From contig JAPOZO010000081.1 in assembly GCA_026706025.1 (NCBI GenBank), forward strand, positions 1 through 58,926: a DNA stretch of 58,926 nt, given 5' to 3'. Shown one piece after another: positions 17,128 through 25,805 of this stretch. The notes under the pieces were generated by a model. The model saw only the letters and a list, made by a program, of their open reading frames with translations, was not told the DNA's origin and made no database searches. Position 1 is the stretch's first letter; each line of letters begins with the position of its first letter. The translations under genes were made by a program, and so were the position numbers. The DNA comes from Candidatus Poribacteria bacterium. GTDB taxonomy: Bacteria; Poribacteria; WGA-4E; WGA-3G.

Positions 17128-18342
17128 TTCCCATGTTTCAATGAAATCTGCAACACCGAAATTGGCAGGCATTTCATTGAAATAGTAGTGCATCGGACCG
17201 GATTGGAAACCCGGTAAGTACAACTCTTCGTCGGTCTTGAGAAGCGCGTCAAGTGGCTGAAAACGTTCCCACAAAATGGCCGCTTCTTTCTGTGTGAACC
17301 GTTCGGCGAACGGCGGTCCCCAATTAAGGGTAATGGCGTGAAAACCTTTGCCGCGGTTCTTAAGATCATCCGGAATGTCTGCAAGTTCATCTCCGTGCGC
17401 CATCGCAACGAAACAGGCGGCTTTGCAAAGAAAAACGGTTGAGAGCATCTTTCCTTTTTCGCCTCTGCCCGGATGCAAATTATTGAGTGCCGTGTGGTAA
17501 GCATCGGCGTTCTTGTTGATAGCTGCTCGGAGTGCATTTTCTGTCCATACTCGCATCTGTTCGCTGCGCGAATTCCACCGATGGAATTTGTCTTGCACTA
17601 CTGGCGACAGGTAATCTATGTAGTCAAATGCTTCGTAATAGGTGTGATTTGCAAATCCACCGTGGATCGTGCGCCGCATCTTCCGACTGTAGTTGCTGCC
17701 CCAATGCAAAATGGGCAGGATATAGACGACTCCGTCGCCTGCGTTAAGATGCGTCTGAACGGCACCCGGTAACGGGACTTTCGGATCTGCCAGCAATTGC
17801 TGATTTTCCGCTTCAGCGTTGACGCGCAGATGGCTGCCGGGGAGTACCCAAAGTACACTATCGTCATAAAGTGAAAGGTTCCACTGCACATAGCGTGGTC
17901 CCGTCTCCACAATATCGTCAATGTAGCCTTGTAGCGGTGCAGTATCAATTGGGTGATGGTCGCGATGCCAAGTGGCGGGTCCGCAGTCTTTAACTGGGCT
18001 GCACATGAGCATCATCTCGGTAACACCAGCATCTTCCTCGCCGAGCAGCTCAGTGCTGGCACCTTGCATGTTTTCGTGTGCCCAAATCTCGACAGTGTTT
18101 GCTGTTTTCTCGTCAACAAGTCCTGCCAGAGGATTGCGTCCGAGTAGTAAGCGCGGTTGTGGCGAAGTCTCCCATACGCCGCCGGGTGGATCGTTCGCTG
18201 CCCGTTCCTGCGCCCAGATCTCCCGCTGGCGTGATACCATCAGTTCATAACTCTCCCGAAGTGCATCCAGTTCTTCTGGTGGAACCACTCCCCGTAGAAC
18301 GAGATACCCTTCTTCCATGAATTGATCCCGATTCACTTTCAT
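17116..18342 (-). CDS. Phytanoyl-CoA dioxygenase (PhyH) family protein
   Basis: A second Fe(II)/2-oxoglutarate-type oxygenase, 408 residues, not closely similar to the one at 7996. The domain entry is QFMEEGYLVLRGVVPPEEL. The iron triad is visible as HRD in ATWHRDHHP and the histidine of LHWGSNYS, with RRTIHGGF supplying the 2-oxoglutarate arginine. The ATG at 18342 has GGAG eight bases upstream; the longer frame begins with TTG and would overlap the SDR gene. It lies 19 bases after the SDR gene in the same direction, suggesting a joint pathway of oxygenation followed by alcohol oxidation. Confidence 0.87.
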   Translation of the reverse strand: MKVNRDQFMEEGYLVLRGVVPPEELDALRESYELMVSRQREIWAQERAANDPPGGVWETSPQPRLLLGRNPLAGLVDEKTANTVEIWAHENMQGASTELLGEEDAGVTEMMLMCSPVKDCGPATWHRDHHPIDTAPLQGYIDDIVETGPRYVQWNLSLYDDSVLWVLPGSHLRVNAEAENQQLLADPKVPLPGAVQTHLNAGDGVVYILPILHWGSNYSRKMRRTIHGGFANHTYYEAFDYIDYLSPVVQDKFHRWNSRSEQMRVWTENALRAAINKNADAYHTALNNLHPGRGEKGKMLSTVFLCKAACFVAMAHGDELADIPDDLKNRGKGFHAITLNWGPPFAERFTQKEAAILWERFQPLDALLKTDEELYLPGFQSGPMHYYFNEMPANFGVADFIETWELQP

Positions 18343-18361
18343 GATTTTCTCCGGCTGCGTG

Positions 18362-19093
18362 TTATCCTCTACCAATATAGAGTTGACCGACCGGTAAGAC
18401 AGTTGCTTCTAACATATTTATATTCGGTGGAAGTGTTGCCATCAGAACGGCAGCTTGTGCGAGAGCGTCAACGTCCATCATCGGCTCGGTCGGTGCCTGT
18501 GGACGGTTCTGGATGCGTTCGACATAAGTGTTGCCGGGTTTCAAACAGCTCGCCGTAATCCCGTGCGGTCTGCCTTCAAGTGCTGTTACCTGTGTCAGAC
18601 CCCAGATACCGAATTTAGTGGCACTGTAGGGCGCAGTGAGCGGACGCACCCGATGCGACGAGATACTGCCAATGTTGATGATACGTCCACCTTCACCTTG
18701 TGCCTTCATAATCCCGAATGCCTCGCGCGTGCAGAGAAACGGCGCGCTGAGGTTCACAGCGACAACCCAATCCCACGCCTCTGTTGAGAGTTCATCTATG
18801 GGACCGGCATCGAATGCACCCGCATTGTTCACAAGGATGTCCAAACGCCGGTATTCCGCCATTGATTTTTCAAAGAGTGCTTTGATCTGTGCCTCGTCCG
18901 TTACATCGGTCGGCACAGCCAACACCTTTGTGCCGTTTGCCCGGAGTTCGTTAGCGGTTTCCTCAAGAAGTTCGGCATTCCTTGCAGCGATAGTCAAACT
19001 CGCACCTTCAGCGGCGAGACCTTTCGCAATCCCTTTACCGATGCCTCGGTTTCCACCCGTTACAATCGCAACTTTCCCATCTAATTGTCCCAT
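18362..19093 (-). CDS. Short-chain dehydrogenase/reductase
   Basis: A classical SDR of 243 residues that oxidises or reduces an alcohol/ketone with NAD(P). The cofactor motif TGGNRGIGKG is at residues 12-21, NNAG near 89, the catalytic serine is in INIGSISS near 141 and the YSATK tyrosine-lysine pair is near 156. The end, LPVGQLYIGRG, is usual. Substrate is not determined. It stands between the DUF2064 glycosyltransferase gene (18 bases) and the PhyH gene (19 bases), all in one direction. Confidence 0.92.
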   Translation of the reverse strand: MGQLDGKVAIVTGGNRGIGKGIAKGLAAEGASLTIAARNAELLEETANELRANGTKVLAVPTDVTDEAQIKALFEKSMAEYRRLDILVNNAGAFDAGPIDELSTEAWDWVVAVNLSAPFLCTREAFGIMKAQGEGGRIINIGSISSHRVRPLTAPYSATKFGIWGLTQVTALEGRPHGITASCLKPGNTYVERIQNRPQAPTEPMMDVDALAQAAVLMATLPPNINMLEATVLPVGQLYIGRG

Positions 19094-19111
19094 TATTGAG
19101 TTCCTTTCTTT

Positions 19112-19801
19112 TTATGAAAACAGTTCTGTCAATAAAGATTCTGTTCTGACTGCTTGGACGCTGTCGCCTGCAAGTCGCATCGCCGATACGTGGGTATGCA
19201 GAAATGCTAAATCCTCGGCTCTATCAATATCATACCACGGTGGTAGGAGTCCAAGAGTTGCCTCTGCTGCATGAATACGCGCCACTGTCTGTTGAAAAAC
19301 TTCCGCCGTACTCCATGCGATGTCCTCAAATACGTGCGGTATTGTGGTTGCCAAAGTCTCTACTGAAAAACCGATGAGGTAATAGCCGCCATCTGTGCTT
19401 GGTCCAATGACAGTATCCCGTGAATCGAGTAGTGTGATCGCTTGAGATATGTACGAAATCGGTAAAGTTGGACTATCGGATCCGACGAATAATATCTTTG
19501 TGTATCCTTGTTTAGCTGCCCACTGTGTTGCTGAAGTCAGTCGTTCCCCGAGGTCTGCTCCTATTTGTGGGATGTAGATAACATCATCTCCGATTAAGGC
19601 TTGTAAATCGGGTTGTGCCTCTGGTGGTGTATACGCGATGACGCGATCCACGTCAGGGAGGTCAGCAAGCGTCTCGCACCAATCTGTAAGGAACGCAGTA
19701 TAGAGTACTGCCGCTTGTTCTGGTGAAAGCGTCGGCACGAGTCGCGTTTTGACTTGGTTCGGCACTGGATTCTTAGCAAAAACGATAAGGCATATCTTCA
19801 C
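19112..19801 (-). CDS. DUF2064 / TIGR04282 glycosyltransferase
   Basis: A 229-residue GT-A-like nucleotidyl or glycosyl transferase of the TIGR04282 group. Motifs are FAKNPVPNQVKTRLVP at the start, GADLGERLTSA near 80, GSDSPTLP near 107 and GPSTDGGYYLIG near 133. Some members act in arsenosugar biosynthesis; that role needs partner genes, none of which are seen here. First gene of the minus-strand group ending with the PhyH gene. Confidence 0.85.
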   Translation of the reverse strand: MKICLIVFAKNPVPNQVKTRLVPTLSPEQAAVLYTAFLTDWCETLADLPDVDRVIAYTPPEAQPDLQALIGDDVIYIPQIGADLGERLTSATQWAAKQGYTKILFVGSDSPTLPISYISQAITLLDSRDTVIGPSTDGGYYLIGFSVETLATTIPHVFEDIAWSTAEVFQQTVARIHAAEATLGLLPPWYDIDRAEDLAFLHTHVSAMRLAGDSVQAVRTESLLTELFS

Positions 19802-19858
19802 CGGTATATTCCCTGTTTTCGTGGTTTTATTTTTATAATGGCAACAAAAATTCTATTT

Positions 19859-20110
19859 CTATAGGTGCAGTGCTTGACGTAGACGCGACAGCAATCTCCC
19901 CGCAAAGTGTTTTTGTGGTGGGTTCTCCGGTTCTTCCTGTGTCTCAATATAGAGTTCTACCATGTTTTCAAAGGCATCGCGCAACTCAGCGTCAGTATCA
20001 CCATGAAAACCTGATATCGCATCAATATTGACAATATGGCCGACAAAACATTCATCTTCATCGCTATAGATAATTTCTGCGGTATAGCCTTTGTACGTCA
20101 TCGTTTTCAT
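19859..20110 (-). CDS. hicB: HicB-type antitoxin
   Basis: An 83-residue antitoxin with the HicB fold: YKGYTAEIIYSDEDECFVGHIV, then GFHGDTDAELRDAFENMV. The C-terminal part RLLSRLRQALHL may be the DNA-binding or dimerising helix. It overlaps the hicA stop by 4 bases, so the pair is translated together in the order toxin-antitoxin typical of hicAB. A close paralogue without a toxin lies at 22636. Confidence 0.85.
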   Translation of the reverse strand: MKTMTYKGYTAEIIYSDEDECFVGHIVNIDAISGFHGDTDAELRDAFENMVELYIETQEEPENPPQKHFAGRLLSRLRQALHL

Positions 20111-20373
20111 GGTGTGATTCCTACCTGTTGTAAAAATTCTCTCGCTTTTCGGATGTGATATCGCTTTGCCTCTTTTTGAGGGTGAGGCCGATGAAAAAGG
20201 GCATCTTCATCTTTCAGTTTAAAAGTCACAATCGATCCGCCTCCTTCCTTTTTTGTAGCACCAAGTGCCATGAAAAGGGCTTCAATACGCCGCCATTGCA
20301 ACGTAGCAGGGACTTGTGTGCTAAAAATCGCCTCCAATGTCTTTTGATGCTTTTTGTTTAAGCGTACGTTCAT
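20107..20373 (-). CDS. hicA: HicA-type mRNA interferase toxin
   Basis: An 88-residue protein with a double-stranded-RNA-binding-like fold expected of HicA. QWRRIEALFMALGATKKEGGGSIVTFKL resembles the HicA helix and the strand with the conserved GS, and LFHRPHPQKEAKRYHIRKAREFLQQVGI carries the histidine region and the C-terminal helix. HicA cleaves mRNA on the ribosome or free; HicB blocks it. It lacks the exact GSH triad; the histidine may be supplied by the HRPHP segment. The product therefore may be active but this is not certain. Confidence 0.75.
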   Translation of the reverse strand: MNVRLNKKHQKTLEAIFSTQVPATLQWRRIEALFMALGATKKEGGGSIVTFKLKDEDALFHRPHPQKEAKRYHIRKAREFLQQVGITP

Positions 20374-20462
20374 ACTCTAACCGTGCGTGTGCTTCTTTAA
20401 CTCATAACACTACCATATACCCGCTGAAGTGTCAACTTAAAAATTCCAGTTCACCTACAACT

Positions 20463-22391
20463 TTAATACCAGACCCGATACACAGGTATCTCAAGAACTG
20501 CACCCACTAAACTCCAGAACGTTCCGGTCAAAAAGTCCCCCAAAACCAATCCGATAAAGAATGGAGCCGTTTTCCGGTAGGTTCGCAAGCTTCCGAATTT
20601 GAGCAAGATCGCTTTGATGAACCAACCGACACACACCGCGCTCCAGACCCACACCATCCCTGCGGATAAACCGAGCGCATAGCCCGCCGGATGAAAAGGA
20701 AACCAGATAAACTGTCTTCTCAGAAACATGAGGCCCAACGTGAACAGCGAGGCAAACGCCGTGAAACTCAAGCCAGTGCTGTCTGTAGCATGCGGTTGTT
20801 GCAACCACGGTAACAGCATCCGTTCAAAGGTTTCAAAGCCGATACCGATAATATATCCCTCTGTCCGAATCGCGCCGTGTTGATATATGAGATGCAAATA
20901 TGCCCAGAACGAAACGGGGGTGGCAACCAATAGCGCGATGATCATCGCAATCGCCATCTTTTTCTGGGAGATCGGCGCGCGTTCCGCAATTTTGAACCCT
21001 TCCAACTGGCTCGGCATCGGGTGCGAAACATTATCCCGAACATAAGGATACAAAAAAGACAGAAGAGTCAAGTTCGCCGCGCCAATCCGTCGAACCCCTA
21101 AAGCCGAGACGAGCATCAATTGGGGGTGCGTCCAAATCACCTCGTGATAAGGCACACCGACCGCCGCTCGCGCATAAGTTATAGCGATAGACATGAGAGA
21201 GTAGAGGGATAAAAAGGCGAGCAGAATTCCGACGGACATGCCAGCTTGCTGGAAAATGAAAACGAGAATCACAGTGCCTATCAAGATACCGAGCAGCGCA
21301 GTGCGATATTGAAACGGCTCGTTTGTGGAAGTCGAAGGTTTCAAAGCGAGCGTAAACACCGTTTTCAGGTGCTTGCGACTTACCCATAGGATGAGAATCC
21401 CAAGGGTCAGCCATGCACCGATGCCCTGTTGATTGTAGTAAGGGAAGCCCGGTAACGATTTCCAGCCACCGATGCTCCCTAAAATCAACTGGAATTTTGT
21501 AAACAGGAAAAAGAACCAGACCGAAAACGATAACTCAAGTGGCACAAAGAAGGTCAACCCAATAACCCAAGGGTAAAAGAAGAGCGGTAGCCAACCAATA
21601 GCACTCCAAGGTTTCGTCGTAAAGATTTTTGCGCCGAAGTCGGGTATTTTAAGAGGCACCCCGGGCACAAAAGGATAAAGGAAATGGAGTCCGTTGAGGA
21701 GTTCTACCGCCGCACAGATGCCGAATCCAAGCCATAACAATCTGCTTGAGAAAAACCGTGGCGTGGTCATCTCTATCGGGAGCTGTGCAATCGGGTAACT
21801 GAGCCGTTCCCGCTCACTCCACTGCAAACGCTGGATGCTATTGAAGCACATTAAGATGAAGAAGAGGACAAACGTAACAAACGACCACAGCAGCGTGGGA
21901 CCTATCCATGCGGAGAGGTGTTTTGCTGTGTATAAGGTTGAGTTGCCTTCAAAGAAACCGGAGAGCGCGCTTTTATCCTGAATTGTGAACCACGGTGGGA
22001 TATACCGATGAAAAAGGGCAGCGTATTCGTTTTCAAAGGTGGCGAACCAGAAGGGATGTGCGAGAATTCCCAAGATAAAGTCCATCGGGTTGTGTCCAGA
22101 GACAAGACAGAGCATAACCAGCATCTGATAGACGATGAGAAGTTGGGCGCGACGCAAAGCGAGTTGTGGATGAAATCGCTTTAGCAGTGTATTGAGTAAT
22201 ACGAGAAAAAAGAGGTTGACAATTGGGGTAATAAACAGGGAGGCGTAAGCAGGATTCAAGGAGTGGTGGATACCGCTGACCAATGCAATCCAGTAGGCAT
22301 TGAGCAGAATCAGCACTATACCGATGGCAAGCGGCAGCAGGAGCGAGGTCGTTTCAGTACCAATTTGAGGTTGATGGCTTTTTTCTGACAT
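20463..22391 (-). CDS. DUF6785-type multi-spanning membrane protein
   Basis: A 642-residue protein with about 14 hydrophobic segments through its length, starting LLLPLAIGIVLILLNAYWIAL near residue 17. Segments such as NPMDFILGILAHPFWFA near 100 and QLPIEMTTPRFFSSR near 210 match a family of unknown function found in uncultured soil and marine bacteria. No transport motif is recognised. It is flanked by two hicB genes and overlaps, by 38 bases, a short upstream gene that seems truncated. Cytoplasmic-membrane location is inferred. Confidence 0.65.
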   Translation of the reverse strand: MSEKSHQPQIGTETTSLLLPLAIGIVLILLNAYWIALVSGIHHSLNPAYASLFITPIVNLFFLVLLNTLLKRFHPQLALRRAQLLIVYQMLVMLCLVSGHNPMDFILGILAHPFWFATFENEYAALFHRYIPPWFTIQDKSALSGFFEGNSTLYTAKHLSAWIGPTLLWSFVTFVLFFILMCFNSIQRLQWSERERLSYPIAQLPIEMTTPRFFSSRLLWLGFGICAAVELLNGLHFLYPFVPGVPLKIPDFGAKIFTTKPWSAIGWLPLFFYPWVIGLTFFVPLELSFSVWFFFLFTKFQLILGSIGGWKSLPGFPYYNQQGIGAWLTLGILILWVSRKHLKTVFTLALKPSTSTNEPFQYRTALLGILIGTVILVFIFQQAGMSVGILLAFLSLYSLMSIAITYARAAVGVPYHEVIWTHPQLMLVSALGVRRIGAANLTLLSFLYPYVRDNVSHPMPSQLEGFKIAERAPISQKKMAIAMIIALLVATPVSFWAYLHLIYQHGAIRTEGYIIGIGFETFERMLLPWLQQPHATDSTGLSFTAFASLFTLGLMFLRRQFIWFPFHPAGYALGLSAGMVWVWSAVCVGWFIKAILLKFGSLRTYRKTAPFFIGLVLGDFLTGTFWSLVGAVLEIPVYRVWY

Positions 22392-22617
22392 GGCTGCCTT
22401 TCAACGCGAAAAAAGTGTAAACACTGTCTAAGGCGGTCTTCTCAATACCATCTTCATTAGGAAGCGGTTGTGTGGTGATTCGGGTCAACAACTCAATATA
22501 GCGATCCCACGCCGCGTTTTTATCAGTGACTGACAGATCGAATTCCATTTCCATCACCGGGGGGTCCACCTTTAAACCGGTAAGATTCCATTTCTCAAAT
22601 AGGTCTTGGAGACGCAT
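22354..22617 (-). pseudogene. Truncated gene with an AW..Y.ELLTRI..QPL signature
   Basis: An 87-residue frame. The N-terminal 70 residues (FEKWNLTGLKV, AAWDRYIELLTRITTQPL, DGIEKTALDSVYTFF) resemble the start of a longer family of unknown function (DUF6650-like) whose members continue well past this point. Here the resemblance stops at FFAL and a short unrelated tail, KGSHVRKKPSTSNWY, runs into the start of the membrane-protein gene. I read it as a gene cut by a rearrangement near 22400. It might still be expressed with the downstream gene. Confidence 0.5.
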
Positions 22618-22635
22618 TTTGTATGTCCTTAATTT

Positions 22636-22890
22636 CTATAGGTGGAGTGCTTGACGCAGGCGGGATAATAATCTGCCCGCGAGGTGTTTTTGCGGTGGAT
22701 TTTCGGGTTGCTCTTTGACTCTGATATGAAGATCCACTACGTTTTCAAAGGCAATACGCAATTCTTCATCGGTATCCCCGTGGAAACCTATGATATCATC
22801 GCCCGGGTCAACAACATGACCAACAAAACACTCATCTTCGTCACTATAGATAATTTCCGCTGTATATCCTCTGTAAGTCATTGTTTTCAT
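22636..22890 (-). CDS. Orphan HicB-type protein
   Basis: An 84-residue paralogue of the HicB at 19859, with the same start MKTMTYRGYTAEIIYSDED and the same end RLLSRLRQALHL, but a different middle (VVDPGDDIIGFHGDTDEELR). No HicA gene is adjacent: upstream are only about 50 bases before a DUF2007 gene, and downstream is the truncated gene. It could act as a free regulator or neutralise the HicA encoded at 20107. The two HicB genes differ throughout at the DNA level, so this is not a recent duplication. Confidence 0.78.
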   Translation of the reverse strand: MKTMTYRGYTAEIIYSDEDECFVGHVVDPGDDIIGFHGDTDEELRIAFENVVDLHIRVKEQPENPPQKHLAGRLLSRLRQALHL

Positions 22891-22940
22891 GATGTTATTC
22901 CTAATTTCTGAATATAAGCTGAACCAGAGCAGGCTTGTCT

Positions 22941-23960
22941 CTACCGATCCTCAACCATCTCACGGGCAGGTGGATTCGCTGGTTCCACCGGTTCCGGACG
23001 CTGCTCCAGCCACCACGCAAACGCAACGACAAGACACGCAAGCACCATCGCACTCAGTGCCATCGGGATACCTGTCGATTTCCCGTCACTCGCATCAATC
23101 TGAGATTTAGCAACAACCGCAGATACTATAGTAGCGATAGCCAGTACGAGGTTTACCGTCCACGGCACTTGGAAAAGCACTGCGATCAACGAAACGACCG
23201 CAACAGTCAGACTTAATTGCGCAAGCGGATGGTAAGGGGTCGCATCCTGTTCCTCAACATCGGAAGCACCTCCCTGCCTGTGAGAAACAGGCGTAGGCGC
23301 GCCTTCCTGATACGTCATCTCAATGAGTCGGATAAATTCTGCGAGCAACTTCTCCTCTTGAATCCACTCGAAAAGGTCAGGGTATTCGTGGCGGAGAAGG
23401 ATAACAAACTCTTGGCGTTGCGCACTGAAATCTGTGAATTCTTCCCAATCGTGCTCTGGCACAGTGACGTAAGGTTCAGGCCCGACACGGATTTCATATC
23501 CCTGTCCGGCAATATAGACGACACTCCCGATGTCTTCGCGCGCCGCCATTATGAGTTCTGATGAATCGCCGGATTCAGAATCTTGGGTTGTGTCCTCCTG
23601 CACAACAGCCATATCCCGTTGCTTCAGTGCCGCCGCTGCCTCTTCAGATTGCGCTGCCATTTCGCTATCCGTAACGGCTACACCGATACGGCTGACCAAT
23701 TCCAAGGCTGATACCTCATCTTCCGGATCCACGAGGAGTGCAGTTTGGCGTTCCTCTTTTAATTCAATCGGGCGGCATCGGATCTGTTGTGCATTCAAAG
23801 TGGTTTGAATCAGCTTCGCTTCCCATTCATCGCTGGTGCGATGGATTTCTATCCATTCACCGGTATCACCGATAGCTTCACCAAACAACTGCGATACCTG
23901 TCTTACTTGCCCTTGACTCGCTTGGGCACCCTGCGCTGGGCTGACTGTTTTTTCTCTCAT
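22941..23960 (-). CDS. DUF2007 protein with C-terminal membrane anchor
   Basis: A 339-residue protein. The region EWIEIHRTSDEWEAKLIQTTLNAQQIRCRPI near residue 35 followed by LLVDPEDEVSALELV fits the DUF2007 putative signal-transducing domain. A middle acidic segment and a helical part (EFVILLRHEYPDLFEWIQEEKLLAEFIRLI) follow. Near residue 248 HPLAQLSLTVAVVSLIAVLF and a second pair of hydrophobic stretches resemble a DUF4190-type membrane module. The last residues are proline-rich. Function is unknown; a membrane-bound sensor of small proteins is a guess. Confidence 0.6.
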   Translation of the reverse strand: MREKTVSPAQGAQASQGQVRQVSQLFGEAIGDTGEWIEIHRTSDEWEAKLIQTTLNAQQIRCRPIELKEERQTALLVDPEDEVSALELVSRIGVAVTDSEMAAQSEEAAAALKQRDMAVVQEDTTQDSESGDSSELIMAAREDIGSVVYIAGQGYEIRVGPEPYVTVPEHDWEEFTDFSAQRQEFVILLRHEYPDLFEWIQEEKLLAEFIRLIEMTYQEGAPTPVSHRQGGASDVEEQDATPYHPLAQLSLTVAVVSLIAVLFQVPWTVNLVLAIATIVSAVVAKSQIDASDGKSTGIPMALSAMVLACLVVAFAWWLEQRPEPVEPANPPAREMVEDR

Positions 23961-24106
23961 TATGATAACTCCTTTGGACCGTGAAGAAATCTCTTAATAT
24001 GTTTAGGTCTTACGCCAAATCCATTTATTTACCTACCGAATTGGAAGACTGGAAGATTGGAAGCGTCGGAAGATCCCTCCATCCTTCCTTTCCTTCCACC
24101 CTTTCA

Positions 24107-25309
24107 TCACTCAATATTCATTTTGCGCGTCCGTCTTGATGCTGTTAACAATTCTGTGTAGACTGTTTCTGTCAAAGCGGTATTCTTTTTACTGCTAAAT
24201 AGCTGCACGGCGCGATCGCGGGCAGCTTTTCTCATTGCTATCAATCGTCCTGGATCGGTTGCCAGCGTTGCGATAGCGTCAGCAATCGCTGATGCGTCTT
24301 CGGGTGGCACTAAAATCCCTGTCTCAGGTGTGACGAGTTCTTTGCTGCCACCGAGTGGCGTTGCGATAACCGGTTTACCGACCGCCATTGCCTCAATAAT
24401 GGTGCGCGGACATGCTTCCGGGATAATTGACGGCACCAACACAATGTCCAGTAGGCTTGTTACGATACGCGTATCCGACAAAAATCCGGTGAAGATAACT
24501 GAATCTTCAACGCCTAAGTCTGCAACCTCCTGTTTAAGTGTGTCCATATAGTCAATATCTTTTTGGAAATAGGGACCACCTACGATGAGCAATTTTGCAT
24601 TCGTCTGTTTTTTAAGTTCTCCCATTGCTCTGACTAAAAAATGGATGCCTTTTTCCGGTGTAATCCGGGTTACGACACCAACGAGGACTGCAGCATTGGG
24701 TTCATTGGAAAAGAGTTCTGTCCGAAGTGTTTCTACCTCTTCTGATGTTGCCTGAAATGCGTCTAAATCCACACCGTTATAGATGAGTGTCTGCTTTGCC
24801 GCGGGTGCGAAATCCCACCGTGTTGCCTCTGATACCAGAATCACGCGATGCAGGAGCCGTTCGCAGAACCGATCCAGAATCCCGTAAGAAGTTGCGTAGC
24901 GCTTATGCATCAAGATAGGAATCCGATTTATTCTTGCAACAATCCCACCAAGCAGTGCCACCGAAAGAGAGTTCGCATGGATCAGGTCTATCGCATGTCG
25001 CTTCACTATCCGATGAAGTTCAATGATGACTCGGAGTTGCCGAAAATCTTCAAGCAGGTCCCGGAAAGTGAACCGTTTCACTTTATCGGTTTTATTATGT
25101 GCGGCAGGCAGAGAGAGTGGAATCACATTCGCCGCTGTCTTTTCAATCTCTGCTGCAAAAGCACTATCACCGAGACATCCGACAAAAGGCGTAAAGCGTT
25201 CCTTATCTAATAGGTTTAGCAGCAGTAAAAGGCTCCGTTGCCCACCGCCAATGCCTGAGCCGCTATCGAGGTATAGGATATTGGATTTCGATGTGTCGGA
25301 TGTTTTCAT
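24107..25309 (-). CDS. Glycosyltransferase family 4 (GT-B)
   Basis: A 400-residue GT-B enzyme transferring a sugar from a nucleotide donor to a polysaccharide or lipid. The N-terminal loop SGSGIGGGQRSLLLLL is typical of GT4; the C-terminal half has GVVTRITPEKGIHFLVRAM near 215 and the EACPRTIIEAMAVGKPVIAT donor motif near 300. The ATG at 25309 was preferred over the one at 25348 because alignment to the family begins at SNILYLDSGSG. The 5' end overlaps the last 47 bases of tsaE, which implies coupling. Acceptor unknown. Confidence 0.87.
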   Translation of the reverse strand: MKTSDTSKSNILYLDSGSGIGGGQRSLLLLLNLLDKERFTPFVGCLGDSAFAAEIEKTAANVIPLSLPAAHNKTDKVKRFTFRDLLEDFRQLRVIIELHRIVKRHAIDLIHANSLSVALLGGIVARINRIPILMHKRYATSYGILDRFCERLLHRVILVSEATRWDFAPAAKQTLIYNGVDLDAFQATSEEVETLRTELFSNEPNAAVLVGVVTRITPEKGIHFLVRAMGELKKQTNAKLLIVGGPYFQKDIDYMDTLKQEVADLGVEDSVIFTGFLSDTRIVTSLLDIVLVPSIIPEACPRTIIEAMAVGKPVIATPLGGSKELVTPETGILVPPEDASAIADAIATLATDPGRLIAMRKAARDRAVQLFSSKKNTALTETVYTELLTASRRTRKMNIE

Positions 25310-25766
25310 CTTCAGGACTATCCAATAGTGATTCGGAAGTCTCATCATCGCCGTGTAAGGTATTCGCGTCGGCGAGCGTTATGTGGATTTTTATACAGGT
25401 ATCGGGCAGTACTTCTGCCATCCGCTCAGCCCACTCAACGATGCAAATTCCGTCGCCTTCCACATATTCACTGAGTCCGAGTTCCGCAATCTCTTCGCTG
25501 TTTTCGAGGCGATATAGATCAATGTGGTAAATAGGCACTTTCCCGTGATACTCGTTAATCAGGATATACGAAGGACTGCTAACAATCTCGTCAGGTGCGA
25601 TGCCTGCGCCGCGCGCGATGCCTTGGGTCAAACAGGTTTTACCGGTGCCAAGGTCACCGATGAGTGCAATGACATCTCCCCGTTTAAGCGTTTTGCCGAT
25701 TTTTTTCCCGAGTGCTTGCGTCTCCTCTGGACTTTCTGTTTTAAAGTTTTCGTTTCTGTATTCCAT
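25263..25766 (-). CDS. tsaE: tRNA threonylcarbamoyladenosine biosynthesis ATPase
   Basis: Works with TsaB and TsaD to make t6A37 in tRNAs that read ANN codons. The P-loop is GDLGTGKT near residue 37; SSPSYILINEY near 63, YHIDLYR near 79 and VEWAERM near 110 are family hallmarks. A charged C-terminal tail of about 35 residues is longer than usual. tsaB is at 42547, far away. The gene overlaps the glycosyltransferase at its end. Confidence 0.93.
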   Translation of the reverse strand: MEYRNENFKTESPEETQALGKKIGKTLKRGDVIALIGDLGTGKTCLTQGIARGAGIAPDEIVSSPSYILINEYHGKVPIYHIDLYRLENSEEIAELGLSEYVEGDGICIVEWAERMAEVLPDTCIKIHITLADANTLHGDDETSESLLDSPEDENIRHIEIQYPIPR

Positions 25767-25805
25767 TGTAGTTACGGTTTCCGAGAATTTGGGAATATAC
25801 AGTTC

